64,000 nt of DNA from Microbacterium azadirachtae (GCF_000956545.1 NZ_JYIT01000068.1:1-64000), one strand, 5' to 3'; shown: positions 26,185 to 34,963, counted from the stretch's first letter. Made by a program: numbers and translations. The notes: generated by a model from the sequence alone, not told the origin.

Positions 26185-27482
26185 GCGTCCTCCGTCCCGC
26201 GGCGCGGCGCAGAGCCCGCGGGCGCGTCGGCGAGCGCGTAGGCCGACGCCGACGCCGACGTCACGGGCAGCGTGGCGCGCACGCGGAAGCCGCCGGCCGG
26301 ACGGGGGACCAGTTCGATCGTTCCGCCCGAGGCCGTCGCACGCTCGCGCATGCCGAGCTGCCCCAGGCCGGGGCGCAGCCCGGTGACGACCCGTCCGGTG
26401 TTCACGACCTCCAGTTCGACCGAACCCGGCTCGTATCGGATCCGCACGTCCGCCTCGGCGTCGGGACCGGCGTGACGGCGTGCGTTCGTGAGCGACTCCT
26501 GCGCGATCCGGTACAGGTTGACCGCGGTCACGCGCGGCACGGGCACGGGGTCGCCGATCACCTGCAGGCGCGTGGGGAGTCCGGCGGACGTCGAGGCGGC
26601 CGCCAGCTCGGCGATGTCGCCGATGTCGACGGTCGAGGAGACGTCCTCGCTGTCACCCGGGGCGCGCAGCGTGTCGAGCAGCTGGCGGAAGTCGCGGATC
26701 GCGTCCCGCGCGGAGGTCTCGATCCCCGCGACGATCTCGGTGGCCGCCTGCGGATCCTGCGGGATCATCATCCGGGCCGCTCCCGCCTGCACCCCCATGA
26801 CCGAGACGTGGTGCGCGACGACATCGTGCAGCTCACGGGCGATGCGCACGCGATCCAGTGCGACGGCCTGGGCGGCGCTCAGCGCGCGCTCCCGCTCCAG
26901 CTCCTCCGTGCGCTGCTCGAGGGCGGCACGCTGCCGGGCGGCGCTCCAGCTGCGCTCGCCGAAGTAGTACGCGCCGCCGAAGTAGAGCACGTTCAGCAGC
27001 ACCTGGAGCATGAGGAACGCGACGAGCGGGGAGAACATCCCCGCGACGACGTCGGCCTTCGCGGCCTGGTCGATCGCCTGCCGGTACATCTCGACGACCA
27101 GCCACGCGGCCATCACGACCATGATCCCGACGCGCACGAAGAACGCGCTCCGGCGGGCGTTCATCCAGGCGCCCACGGTGTACAGCGCGATGAACATGGC
27201 GATGTTGCCGGCGTAGATCTCGGGGACCTTCAGCGAGGTCGCCACGACGAACGCGAGCGAGACGACCACGGCGACAGGGCCCGGCCAGCGGCGGCGCAGG
27301 GCGATGGCCGCCGAGATCACGACCACGTACGGGATCGCCGTCCACAGCGGGCCCTGCTCGCTGCCGTAGACCTTCGCGAGCGACGACAGGCCGGCGCTGA
27401 GGATCCCGCCCACCAGCAGGACCGCGGCGAGGAGCAGGTCCTGCCGGAGCTCGCGCGGCGTCGGAGTGCGGGTGAACGGCAT
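26181..27482 (-). CDS. NarL-type sensor histidine kinase
   Basis: This 433-residue kinase has about five hydrophobic segments in the first 175 residues, a coiled coil (about 180-205), then a HisKA_3 box with the phosphoacceptor His219 in RIARELHDVVAHHVS and a C-terminal HATPase region (about 325-415, NARRHAGPDA and LGQLGMRERA). It has no large extracellular loop, so it may sense a membrane or internal signal. The start at 27482 is leaderless (TACGGT, six bases, ATG) or uses GGAGGG placed abnormally close. It is divergent from an MFS gene whose -10 box lies 50 bases away. Confidence 0.9.
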   Translation of the reverse strand: MPFTRTPTPRELRQDLLLAAVLLVGGILSAGLSSLAKVYGSEQGPLWTAIPYVVVISAAIALRRRWPGPVAVVVSLAFVVATSLKVPEIYAGNIAMFIALYTVGAWMNARRSAFFVRVGIMVVMAAWLVVEMYRQAIDQAAKADVVAGMFSPLVAFLMLQVLLNVLYFGGAYYFGERSWSAARQRAALEQRTEELERERALSAAQAVALDRVRIARELHDVVAHHVSVMGVQAGAARMMIPQDPQAATEIVAGIETSARDAIRDFRQLLDTLRAPGDSEDVSSTVDIGDIAELAAASTSAGLPTRLQVIGDPVPVPRVTAVNLYRIAQESLTNARRHAGPDAEADVRIRYEPGSVELEVVNTGRVVTGLRPGLGQLGMRERATASGGTIELVPRPAGGFRVRATLPVTSASASAYALADAPAGSAPRRGTEDA

Positions 27483-27554
27483 CCCTCCACCGTAGGGCGG
27501 TGCCCGCGCGGACGGCATCCCCCGTGCGACGGACGCGCGGTGCGAGACTGAGGC

Positions 27555-28721
27555 GTGACCTCGCCGCGCCCTCGCCTCGCTCCGCTGTACCTCGCGGGGT
27601 TCACGACGGCGTTCGGCGCTCACGGGATCGCCGCCGCGCTGGGCGCCGAGACCGAGGACATCGGCTGGACCCTGCTCGCGTTCGGGTTCACCCTCGCGCT
27701 GTACGACCTGGCCGAGGTGCTGCTGAAGCCGGTGTTCGGCGCTCTCAGCGACCGGATCGGCGTACGTCCCGTGATCGTCGCGGGTCTGCTCGGCTTCGCT
27801 GCGTTCTCCGTGGTCGGCGCCCTGGTGCCGGGGACGATCGGGCTCGTCGTGGCGCGCTTCGGCCAGGGCGCCGCCGCGTCGGCGTTCTCGCCCGCGTCGT
27901 CCGCCGCCGTCGCCCGGCTCGCCGACGACGCGTCGCGCGGACGCTACTTCGGCCGCTACGGATCCTGGAAGGGGCTCGGCTACGCGCTCGGCCCGCTGGT
28001 CGGCGCCGGTCTCGTGGTGTGGGCGGGGCTGCCCGCGCTGTTCTGGGCGCTCGCCGCGGTGGCCCTCGTCGCCGCGGCCTGGGTGCGATTCGGCGTGCCG
28101 GCGGTGCCGGTGCTGCCGCGCAAGCGCGTGACCGTCGCCGATCTGGTGCGCGAGCTCGCCGCCCCCGGGTTCCTGGTGCCCACCCTCGTGCTGGCCGCGA
28201 CCACCGGCGGTCTCGCGGTGGCCGTCGGCTTCCTGCCGCTGCTGGGCCGCCAGACGGGCATGGGCACGGTCGGCAGCATGGCGCTCGTCACCGTGCTGGC
28301 GATCGTCAGCAGCGTCGTGCAGCCGTGGGCCGGATCCCTGCACGATCGCGGACGCCTCCGGATCCGGGCGGGCGCGGTGGGCGGCCTGGCGCTGCTCGCC
28401 GCGGGCATGCTGCTCGCGGGGCTGTGGTCGGTCGTCGGCGCACTCGTGGTCGCCGCCGTGCTCGCGGGTGCCGGGGTGGGACTCGCGACGCCCCTGGCCT
28501 TCGCGCACCTGGCGTCGTCGACGCCGCCGGATCGCATGGGGCGCACGATGGGATCCGCCGAGCTCGGCCGGGAGCTGGGGGACGCCGGCGGGCCGCTCAT
28601 CGCCGGCGCCGTGGCGACCGCGACCGTCCCCGGCATCGGGCTCGTCGTGATCGGGGGCCTGACCGCCGGTGCGGGGATCCTCGCCGGCCTCGGGCTCCGG
28701 CGGGTTCCGGACGAGGGCTGA
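27555..28721 (+). CDS. MFS efflux-type transporter
   Basis: This 388-residue major facilitator has 12 hydrophobic segments. The loop 2-3 signature is VFGALSDRIGVRPV (about 60-73), and an ATPLAFAHLASSTPPDRMGRTMG stretch lies near the second half. The GTG at 27555 follows GAGACT by five bases, another leaderless start. It looks like a drug or metabolite exporter of the Bcr/TetA kind. It is divergent from the histidine kinase gene and may be controlled by that system. Confidence 0.78.
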   Translation: MTSPRPRLAPLYLAGFTTAFGAHGIAAALGAETEDIGWTLLAFGFTLALYDLAEVLLKPVFGALSDRIGVRPVIVAGLLGFAAFSVVGALVPGTIGLVVARFGQGAAASAFSPASSAAVARLADDASRGRYFGRYGSWKGLGYALGPLVGAGLVVWAGLPALFWALAAVALVAAAWVRFGVPAVPVLPRKRVTVADLVRELAAPGFLVPTLVLAATTGGLAVAVGFLPLLGRQTGMGTVGSMALVTVLAIVSSVVQPWAGSLHDRGRLRIRAGAVGGLALLAAGMLLAGLWSVVGALVVAAVLAGAGVGLATPLAFAHLASSTPPDRMGRTMGSAELGRELGDAGGPLIAGAVATATVPGIGLVVIGGLTAGAGILAGLGLRRVPDEG

Positions 28722-28740
28722 GTCCGGGCCTGGACTTGCT

Positions 28741-28772
28741 CTTGACAAGCGAACTTGCAAAAAGCAAGCTTG
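28741..28772 (+). promoter_or_regulatory. Cluster of CTTG/CAAG operators with a promoter
   Basis: CTTGACAAG (28741-28749), CTTGC-AAAAA-GCAAG (28754-28768) and CAAGCTTG (28765-28772) form a run of nested inverted repeats. TTGACA (28742-28747) is a consensus -35, with a weak -10 around 28765-28771 inside the operator. It lies upstream of the VOC gene and the HxlR-type regulator gene, which is the obvious candidate to bind it. Confidence 0.65.
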
Positions 28773-28813
28773 ACGCATCGGATCCGATCCGGGTCCGCGA
28801 CAGAGGAGTCATC

Positions 28814-29242
28814 GTGGCCACCGTCTTCATCAGCCTGCCCGTCACCGACCTCGAGCGCTCCAAGGCCTTCTACACGGCGCTCGGCTGCACGATCAATCCC
28901 GAGATGTCCGATGAGAACGGCGTCTGCGTGGTGTGGGACGACAACATCTTCTTCATGATGATCACGCGCGAGTTCTTCGCCACCTTCACGGAGAAGCCGA
29001 TCGCGGATCCGAGGGTCACGCTGCAGACCTCGGCGTCGTTCGCCCTCGACTCCCGTGACGAGGTCGATGCCGTGATCGCGAAGGGACTCGCGGCGGGCGG
29101 CACCGAGCCCCAGCCCGCGCAGGACTACGGCTTCATGTACTCGCGCGATCTGGACGACCCCGACGGCAACTCCCTCGGCTTCCTGTACATGGTCCCCGGC
29201 GGTGCCGAGCAGGAGCCGGCCGCGCAGGCGACGACCGCGTGA
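28814..29242 (+). CDS. VOC-superfamily (glyoxalase/bleomycin-resistance fold) protein
   Basis: This 142-residue single VOC domain of two beta-alpha-beta-beta-beta modules has the family start FISLPVTDLERSKAFYTALG and the C-terminal DLDDPDGNSLGFLYM with an acidic metal ligand. The GTG at 28814 has GAGGAG at 28803-28808. It resembles the extradiol dioxygenase-like VOC proteins often linked to HxlR or MarR regulators; the substrate is unknown. It is followed after 18 bases by the HxlR-type gene, so they share the transcript that starts in the CTTG/CAAG region. Confidence 0.82.
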   Translation: MATVFISLPVTDLERSKAFYTALGCTINPEMSDENGVCVVWDDNIFFMMITREFFATFTEKPIADPRVTLQTSASFALDSRDEVDAVIAKGLAAGGTEPQPAQDYGFMYSRDLDDPDGNSLGFLYMVPGGAEQEPAAQATTA

Positions 29243-29260
29243 TGCGGAAGCGGTTCTGAC

Positions 29261-29941
29261 ATGGCCGCGCGCAGCTACGGCCAGTACTGCGGCGTCACGA
29301 CGGCGGTGGAGCTGATCGGAGAGCGCTGGGCGCTGCTCATCGTGCGCGACCTGCTGGTGGGGCCGCGCCGGTACACGGATCTGAAGCAGGGTCTGCCGCG
29401 CATCCCGACGAACATCCTGTCCTCGCGGCTCAAGGAGCTGCAGGAGGGCGGGGTGGTGCGCCGGGCGCCCCTGCACGGCAGCGGTCTCGTCTACGAGCTC
29501 ACGCCCTATGGGCAGGCGCTGGAGCCGATCGTGCTGGCGCTCGGCAGGTGGGGCTTCCAGGCGATGGGGGATCCGGGCGAAGGCGATGTGGTGTCCCCGG
29601 ATTCGCTCACCATGGCGCTGCGGACGTCGTTCCGCCCGGACCGCGCCGCGCGCCTCGACGTGGAACTGCACGTGGGCGATGTCGCTCTGCGCGTGATCGT
29701 CCGCGACGGCGCGCTCCGCGTCGCGCAGCTCGCGCCGCCCGCCCCGCCCGTCGGAGGAGCGCTGCCCGCCGGCGATGCGGAGGGGATCCTGGTCGCCGGG
29801 CCCGGCATCCGTCACCTCATCGCGGGCGACGTCACCCCGGCGGAGGCTGTCGCGCAGGATCTGGTCGCGGTCGTGCGCGGCGACGAGCGGATCCTGGACG
29901 TCTTCGCCCGCACCTTTCACATCGACCGGCTCGCGGCGTAG
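29261..29941 (+). CDS. HxlR-family regulator fused to an SCP2-like domain
   Basis: This 226-residue protein has an N-terminal HxlR winged helix (1-105): YGQYCGVTTAVELIGERWALLIVRDLLVGPRRYTDL begins with the family Cys10. A further 115 residues resemble the sterol-carrier (SCP2) type domain seen behind some actinobacterial HxlR proteins. A lone Cys near the N terminus is often redox-active in HxlR regulators. The SCP2-like pocket could bind a hydrophobic effector. The gene follows the VOC gene in one operon and probably regulates it. Confidence 0.8.
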   Translation: MAARSYGQYCGVTTAVELIGERWALLIVRDLLVGPRRYTDLKQGLPRIPTNILSSRLKELQEGGVVRRAPLHGSGLVYELTPYGQALEPIVLALGRWGFQAMGDPGEGDVVSPDSLTMALRTSFRPDRAARLDVELHVGDVALRVIVRDGALRVAQLAPPAPPVGGALPAGDAEGILVAGPGIRHLIAGDVTPAEAVAQDLVAVVRGDERILDVFARTFHIDRLAA

Positions 29942-30000
29942 CGTCGCCGTGGGCGCTGAAGGACGAACGACCGAACCGGATTCCCAAGGAAGAGGACATC

Positions 30001-30618
30001 ATGACCGGACGCATCATCATCGACCTGTTCACCACGCTCGACGGCGTCGCCCAGGCTCCGGGCGGCCCGGAGGAGGATCCGTCGGACGGATTCCGCTTCG
30101 GCGGGTGGCAGGCGCCGCTGCCGAGCGAGGCCGTCATGGGCAGCGTGATGGCGGGGATGGAGACTCTCGACGCGCTGCTGCTGGGCCGGCGCACGTACGA
30201 CATCTTCGCCGGCTACTGGCCGCAGCACACGACCGGGCCGGAGGGGCCGATCGGGCAGCTCTTCGACCGGGTGCCGAAGTACGTCGCCTCGCGGGACGCC
30301 GGGATCCAGCTCGACTGGCAGGGCAGCAGCAGGGTCGGCGACGACCTGCCGGCCGAGCTCGCCGCCCTGCGCGAGAAGCACCAGGACGTGCACGTGATCG
30401 GCAGCGTCGATTTCGTGCACACCTTGCTCGATCAGCAGCTCTACGACGAGCTCCAGCTGTGGGTGTACCCGATCGTGCTCGGCCAGGGGAAGAAAGTGTT
30501 CCCAGACGGCGCGGTCCCGCACAACCTGCGTCTCGTGCACGCGGAGTCCGGCGACGGCGGCACCCTTCTGCTGCGCTACGCGCCGGCGCCGGGCGAGGTG
30601 GAGACCGGCACGATGTGA
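30001..30618 (+). CDS. DHFR/RibD C-terminal-like reductase
   Basis: This 205-residue protein of the dihydrofolate-reductase-like RibD C-terminal fold opens with RIIIDLFTTLDGVAQAPGG and carries LLLGRRTYDIFAGYW (about 59-73) and VYPIVLGQGKKVFPDG near the end. Such proteins are NADPH-dependent reductases of uncertain role, common in actinobacteria. The ATG has AAGGAAGAGG before it. It follows the HxlR gene by 59 bases and could share the transcript, which ends in the terminator at 30724. Confidence 0.82.
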   Translation: MTGRIIIDLFTTLDGVAQAPGGPEEDPSDGFRFGGWQAPLPSEAVMGSVMAGMETLDALLLGRRTYDIFAGYWPQHTTGPEGPIGQLFDRVPKYVASRDAGIQLDWQGSSRVGDDLPAELAALREKHQDVHVIGSVDFVHTLLDQQLYDELQLWVYPIVLGQGKKVFPDGAVPHNLRLVHAESGDGGTLLLRYAPAPGEVETGTM

Positions 30619-30723
30619 CCACCGGCAGGGCCGTTTCCGATTCGTGACCGGAATATCGCGAACGCCTCTGTCCCGTCGTCTCGGCGGAAACTACAGTCCT
30701 CGTAACGCGTGGGGACGTTGACT

Positions 30724-30755
30724 GAACAGCCGCACTCTGGGGAGTGCGGCTGTTC
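30724..30755 (+). terminator. Intrinsic terminator after the DHFR-like gene
   Basis: A perfect 14-bp stem (30724-30737 with 30742-30755) closes the four-base loop TGGG. The right arm ends in TGTTC. Confidence 0.82.
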
Positions 30756-30791
30756 CCATGTCCGGGCGCGGATCTCGACGGATCTTCCTCT

Positions 30792-30820
30792 TTCCTGAGA
30801 GAATCCTGTGACGATAGATT
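30792..30820 (+). promoter_or_regulatory. Possible promoter of the LAXTG surface protein
   Basis: TAGATT (30815-30820) is a fair -10, and TTCCTG (30792-30797) lies 17 bases upstream as a poor -35. It would give a leader of about 70 nt before ATG 30897. The region from 30756 to 30896 contains no other feature that I recognise. Confidence 0.4.
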
Positions 30821-30896
30821 GCATCGACGCCTGGTTCTTCAGGCTCCGCCTGCGCCCGATGAAGGGGGCGGGCGACGACCCGACGGGGGGACCAGG

Positions 30897-32948
30897 ATGT
30901 CTGCAGGTGTGTCCACGCGTCGACGGTGGAAAGGCGCTCTCACAGCGCTGATCGCCGCGGCGCTGATGTTCACGGGAGTGGGGGCGGCGGCTGCGGCGGA
31001 TACGCTCGCGGCCACCGGTGGTTCGATCGCGGGTGTCGTCACCAACGAAGCGGATGGCTCCCCGATCGCGGGCATCTTCGTCCAGGCGCAGAACGACGAC
31101 GCGTCCTCGATCGCCGGTGCCACGACCGGACCCGATGGCTCGTATCGCATCGACGGGCTTCAGCCGGGCGCGCATCGCGTGCATTTCTTGACGCTCGGGA
31201 CCTCGTACATCAGCGAGTACTGGAACAACGCGACGAGCTACTTCCAGGCTGCCGTCGTCTACGTGCAGGACGGTGTCGTGGCGACCGGGATCGATGCAGC
31301 ACTCAGCAGCGGGGGGACCATCAGTGGCGTGGTCACGCGCGAGGACGGCACCCCCGTCGTGGGTGAACCCGTCAGTGCCGCCGCAAGTGGCCTCGGCGGC
31401 GGATTCAGCAGCGCGATCACCGATAGCTCGGGCGCATACACGATCCAGGGGCTCCCGGCAGATTCCTACGTCGTGAACTTCTCGACCACCTGGGACGGAC
31501 TGGTCGGCGAGTACTGGAACGATGCGGCCGACTACTTCTCCGCGACACGGGTGCCTGTGGCGGCCGGTGGCGCGGTCACCGGCATCGACGCCGTGCTCAC
31601 GGCGGGCGGGTCCGTCCAGGGTGTGGTCACGAAGGCCTCCGACGGTTCCGTCGTGGCCAACGGCTGGGTCGCCGTCTTGGACGCGAACGGCAATTCCGTC
31701 GCACAGGGAGTTCTCTCCCCGGACGGCACCTATCGGATCGAGGGGATCCGCCCCGGGGACTACAAGGTCAAATTCTCTTCCAACGATCCGAGCCTGGTCC
31801 CGCAGTACTGGGCCGGTGCCGCGACCGCGGCCGCGGCGACGGCCGTCACCGTCGTCGCCGGTCAGACGGTCAGCGGTATCGACGCCGCGCTGCAGTCCCT
31901 CCCCGCGCAGATCAGCGGCACCGTGACGCGCGCGTCCGACGGCGCACCAGTGGCGGGCATCTCAGTGACCGCGAGCGGTGCCGGTGGGTACTACTGGGCC
32001 ACGACCGATGACATGGGCGCTTATCGGATCTCCGCTGCGCCGGGCCAGTACACGGTCGAGTTCCGCGACCCTTACCAGGCGTTCGTGTCCCAGTGGTGGA
32101 GCGGTGCGACCAGCGCGCAGGACGCGACGCCGGTCACGCTGGCGGAGGGCTCGCAGGTCACCGGCATCGACGCCCGTCTCGACGCGACCCGGGTGATCCG
32201 TGGCACCGTGCTCCTCGACGGATCGACGGATCTGCGCGGGCGTTCCTCGAGCATCGCGGTGATCGCCGAGTCGGACGGGCGGTTCGCCGGGATGAGCTAC
32301 GTCCATCCTGACGGCACTTACACTCTGACGATCGCCCCGGGCACGTACACGGTGCACGTCGAGGGCACGGAGGGCTTCGCCTGGGCGGTGGCGCCGCAGT
32401 ATTACTCCCATGCTGCTACCGCAGCCGAAGCGACCCCGGTCGTGCTCTCCGGGGACGCCGATACGACCGGCATCGACTTCGATCTGTCCTCGCTCACTGC
32501 GAAAGTCGCACTGTCCTCCGGGACGGCGCATCCCGGAGAGACCGTCCATGTGACGGCGTCGGGTTTCGCGCCCCGTGATCCGGTGAAGATCGAGCTCCAC
32601 TCCGTGCCCGTGCTGCTCGCATCCGTCACGGCGGGCGCCGACGGCACCGTCGACACCACCGTGACGCTTCCGCCGGACGTCGCCGCGGGTGAGCACCAGA
32701 TCGTGCTCACGGGAGCGATGTCGACGCTCACCGGCAGCGCGGCGCTGACGGTCCCAGGTGGCACCGGAACCGGCTCGACCGGCGGCGCGACCGGCGGCGC
32801 GGCGAGTCCTTCGGGCGCCGGCACTTCCAGCGCTGCGCAGCTCGCCGCAACGGGATCGGAGGTCCCGTTCGGAGAGATGGGACTCGCTGCTCTCCTGCTG
32901 CTCGCGGGAGCGGTGCTGGTGCGGATCCGTCGTCGTCAGCAGGCCTGA
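30897..32948 (+). CDS. LAXTG-anchored surface protein with five beta-sandwich repeats
   Basis: This 683-residue secreted wall protein has a signal peptide (1-34, ending AAAAAD). Five repeats of about 97 residues (roughly 41-137, 138-235, 236-332, 333-427, 428-525) of the carboxypeptidase-regulatory/CNA-B-like fold follow. Each repeat begins GGxIxGVVT, contains a YWxxA motif and ends GIDAxL. Then come a further Ig-like domain (526-615) and a Gly/Ser/Thr linker. The C terminus has LAATG (649-653), a hydrophobic stretch and RIRRR, a class E sortase LAXTG signal. It is probably an adhesin or stalk. The start ATG follows GGGGGGACCAGG. A bidirectional terminator follows. Confidence 0.88.
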   Translation: MSAGVSTRRRWKGALTALIAAALMFTGVGAAAAADTLAATGGSIAGVVTNEADGSPIAGIFVQAQNDDASSIAGATTGPDGSYRIDGLQPGAHRVHFLTLGTSYISEYWNNATSYFQAAVVYVQDGVVATGIDAALSSGGTISGVVTREDGTPVVGEPVSAAASGLGGGFSSAITDSSGAYTIQGLPADSYVVNFSTTWDGLVGEYWNDAADYFSATRVPVAAGGAVTGIDAVLTAGGSVQGVVTKASDGSVVANGWVAVLDANGNSVAQGVLSPDGTYRIEGIRPGDYKVKFSSNDPSLVPQYWAGAATAAAATAVTVVAGQTVSGIDAALQSLPAQISGTVTRASDGAPVAGISVTASGAGGYYWATTDDMGAYRISAAPGQYTVEFRDPYQAFVSQWWSGATSAQDATPVTLAEGSQVTGIDARLDATRVIRGTVLLDGSTDLRGRSSSIAVIAESDGRFAGMSYVHPDGTYTLTIAPGTYTVHVEGTEGFAWAVAPQYYSHAATAAEATPVVLSGDADTTGIDFDLSSLTAKVALSSGTAHPGETVHVTASGFAPRDPVKIELHSVPVLLASVTAGADGTVDTTVTLPPDVAAGEHQIVLTGAMSTLTGSAALTVPGGTGTGSTGGATGGAASPSGAGTSSAAQLAATGSEVPFGEMGLAALLLLAGAVLVRIRRRQQA

Positions 32949-32955
32949 CCGGTTC

Positions 32956-33008
32956 GATCCTCCGCGGGCGCCTCGTCGGCTTCGGCCACGGGGCGCCCGC
33001 GGAGGATC
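32956..33008. terminator. Bidirectional terminator between convergent genes
   Basis: A perfect 17-bp stem (32956-32972 with 32992-33008) has a 19-base loop. Its right arm runs into the stop codon of the HAD gene on the minus strand. Confidence 0.82.
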
Positions 33009-33950
33009 AACCCGCGAGCACACGCTCCAGCATGAGCGCGACACCGTCCTCGGCGTTCGACAGGGTGAGTTCGTCGGCGGCGGCCCGCGCTTCGGGCTCG
33101 GCGTTCGCCATGGCGACGCCGCGGCCCGACCAGCGCAGCATCTCGACGTCGTTGAGCGCGTCGCCGAAGGCGAGCACCTCGCTGCGATCGATGCCGAGCG
33201 CGGCGCACAGCTGCGCGAGGCCGGTGGCCTTCGTGACGCCCTCGGCCATCACCTCGACGAACGGCGCGCCGGACAGCGTCGCCGCGAAGCCGGTCTGATC
33301 CAGGGTGCCCAGCACGGCGAAGATCTCCGCCGGGAGATCGTCGCGTGCCGGATCACGAGCTTGAGGCTCGGTGCCGAGAGCACCTCGGCGAGCGGTACGG
33401 CACCCATCGTGCGCGGGTCGCGCTTGTGATCGCTGAGGGTCGCGACGGCGGCGTACCTCTCCTGCGCGACGAAGACCTCGCCGCCCTCGCGCACGCTCGC
33501 GAACAGCAGATCCGGGATCCGCTCGCCGAGCTCCCGCGCGATGCGCTGCTGCACGGGCACCGCGATCTCCGACGCGAACAGCAGCTCGTGCGTGCCGAGG
33601 CGGATGCCGTACGCGCCGTTGCCGCACAGCGCCCAGCCCTCGAACCCCGCCTCGGCCGCGATCGCGCGCAGCCCGATCGGCTGGCGGGCGGTGACCGGCA
33701 CCACGACGATGCCCGCGGCTCGTGCGGTGTCGAGCGCCGCACGGGTGCGGGCGGTGACGTGCCCGGACGGGTCGAGGAGGGTGCCGTCGAGGTCGGTCGC
33801 GATCAGGCGGATCCGGTGGCCTGCGGGTTCCGCAGGGGACCGCGTTTCGTCTCGGTCGCCTTCGGCGTCCTCGCTCAACGACCCCGGGGTGGGGTCGCCT
33901 TCGGTCTCGTCGCTCAACGACCCCGGGGGGCGGGGATCCGCCGAGTTCAC
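33007..33950 (-). pseudogene. HAD-IIB (Cof-type) phosphatase, frameshifted
   Basis: The first part encodes IATDLDGTLLDPSGH (HAD motif 1) and the cap domain up to SLKLVIRH. The second part, in another frame, encodes DDLPAEIFAVLG up to FGDALNDVEMLRWSG (HAD motif 4). The frames join around 33337-33346, where one base appears to be missing. No stop lies before the junction, so the upstream frame reads on into unrelated sequence to 33249. The possible GTG start (33950) overlaps the xthA stop (GTGA), but the first 42 codons are made of a REP-like repeat with an in-frame 39-base duplication. An internal TTG is an alternative start. It could be a real pseudogene or a sequencing error. Confidence 0.75.
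33842..33930. repeat. REP-like repeat within the HAD reading frame, 39-bp duplicated
   Basis: TCGCTCAACGACCCCGGGG occurs at 33871-33889 and 33910-33928. GTCGCC starts the unit at 33855 and again at 33894, a 39-base tandem. GCGTTTCGTCTCGG (33842-33855) next to it is of the same intergenic-repeat style. It is a multiple of three long and stays open on the minus strand. Confidence 0.75.
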
Positions 33951-34792
33951 GCGAAGATCATCGGCAGGTCGTCGTCCTCGTCGGCCGCGCCGAGCTCGAG
34001 GTCGACGACCACCGGCACGTGGTCGCTCGGCTGTTCGCCCTTGCGCTCCTCGCGGTGGATCGAGGCGCCCTTCACCGCATCGGCGAAGGGCGTGGATCCC
34101 AGCACGAAGTCGATCCGGATCCCCTCGTTGCGCGGGAACTTGAGCCGCTGGTAGTCCCAGTAGGTGTAGCCCTCGGGCAGCAGCGGCCGCACGACGTCCT
34201 GCACGCCCGCCGACTCCAGTGCGAAGAATGCGGCGCGTTCCTCGGGGGAGACATGCGTGGACTTGCCGACGACGATGTCCGGATCCCCGTTGTCGTGGTC
34301 GAACGGGATGATGTTGAAGTCGCCGACGAGCGCGAGCGGGAGGCCCGGCTTCGCCGCGAGCTCGGCGGCCGTCGCGGTGCGCAGCGCTTCGAGCCAGTGC
34401 AGCTTGTAGGCGAGGTGCGGGTCGTCGAGCGAGCGGCCGTTCGGCACGTACAGGCTCCACACGCGCACGCCGTTGACGATCGCGCCGATCGCCCGCGCCT
34501 CCTGCGGCGCGTCGGGACCCTCATGGCCCTTGGCGAACCCGGGCATGCCGTCGAACGCGGTGCGCACGTCGGTCATCGGCTCGCGGCTCGCGATCGCGAC
34601 GCCGTTCCACTGGTTCAGGCCGTGCACCTCGACGTGATAGCCGGCCTCCTCGAAGGGAGCGTACGGGAACTGCTCCGGCTTGCACTTGATCTCCTGCATC
34701 GCGAGCACATCGATGTCCTCGCGCACGGCGAACTCGACGGTGCGGGCGACACGGGTGCGGATGGAGTTGACGTTCCAGGTGGCCAGGCGCAT
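33947..34792 (-). CDS. xthA: Exodeoxyribonuclease III family nuclease
   Basis: This 281-residue AP endonuclease/3'-5' exonuclease of the Xth family acts in base excision repair. It starts MRLATWNVNSIRTRV and has Glu34 in AMQEIKCKPEQFP, the YVPNGR segment, GDFNIIPFDHDNGDP and the terminal SDHVPVVVDL with the catalytic Asp-His. The short acidic tail (DEDDDLPMIFA) is unusual but harmless. The start is leaderless: TAGGCT lies six bases before the ATG on the minus strand. The HAD gene follows with a GTGA overlap. Confidence 0.92.
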   Translation of the reverse strand: MRLATWNVNSIRTRVARTVEFAVREDIDVLAMQEIKCKPEQFPYAPFEEAGYHVEVHGLNQWNGVAIASREPMTDVRTAFDGMPGFAKGHEGPDAPQEARAIGAIVNGVRVWSLYVPNGRSLDDPHLAYKLHWLEALRTATAAELAAKPGLPLALVGDFNIIPFDHDNGDPDIVVGKSTHVSPEERAAFFALESAGVQDVVRPLLPEGYTYWDYQRLKFPRNEGIRIDFVLGSTPFADAVKGASIHREERKGEQPSDHVPVVVDLELGAADEDDDLPMIFA

Positions 34793-34963
34793 GGATCCAG
34801 CCTACGGGCGGCCGAGGACACCGCCGGCCCCGGAAGCTCCCCGGACGGGACTGACCGGCACCTGCCCGCGGCGGCGTTCGGGAAGCGCAGGGATCCGGCT
34901 CCGAGCCGTTCGGATTCCGTAGGGACGTACGCCGCGGCTCGGAATGCGGCGCACGGTGGATCC

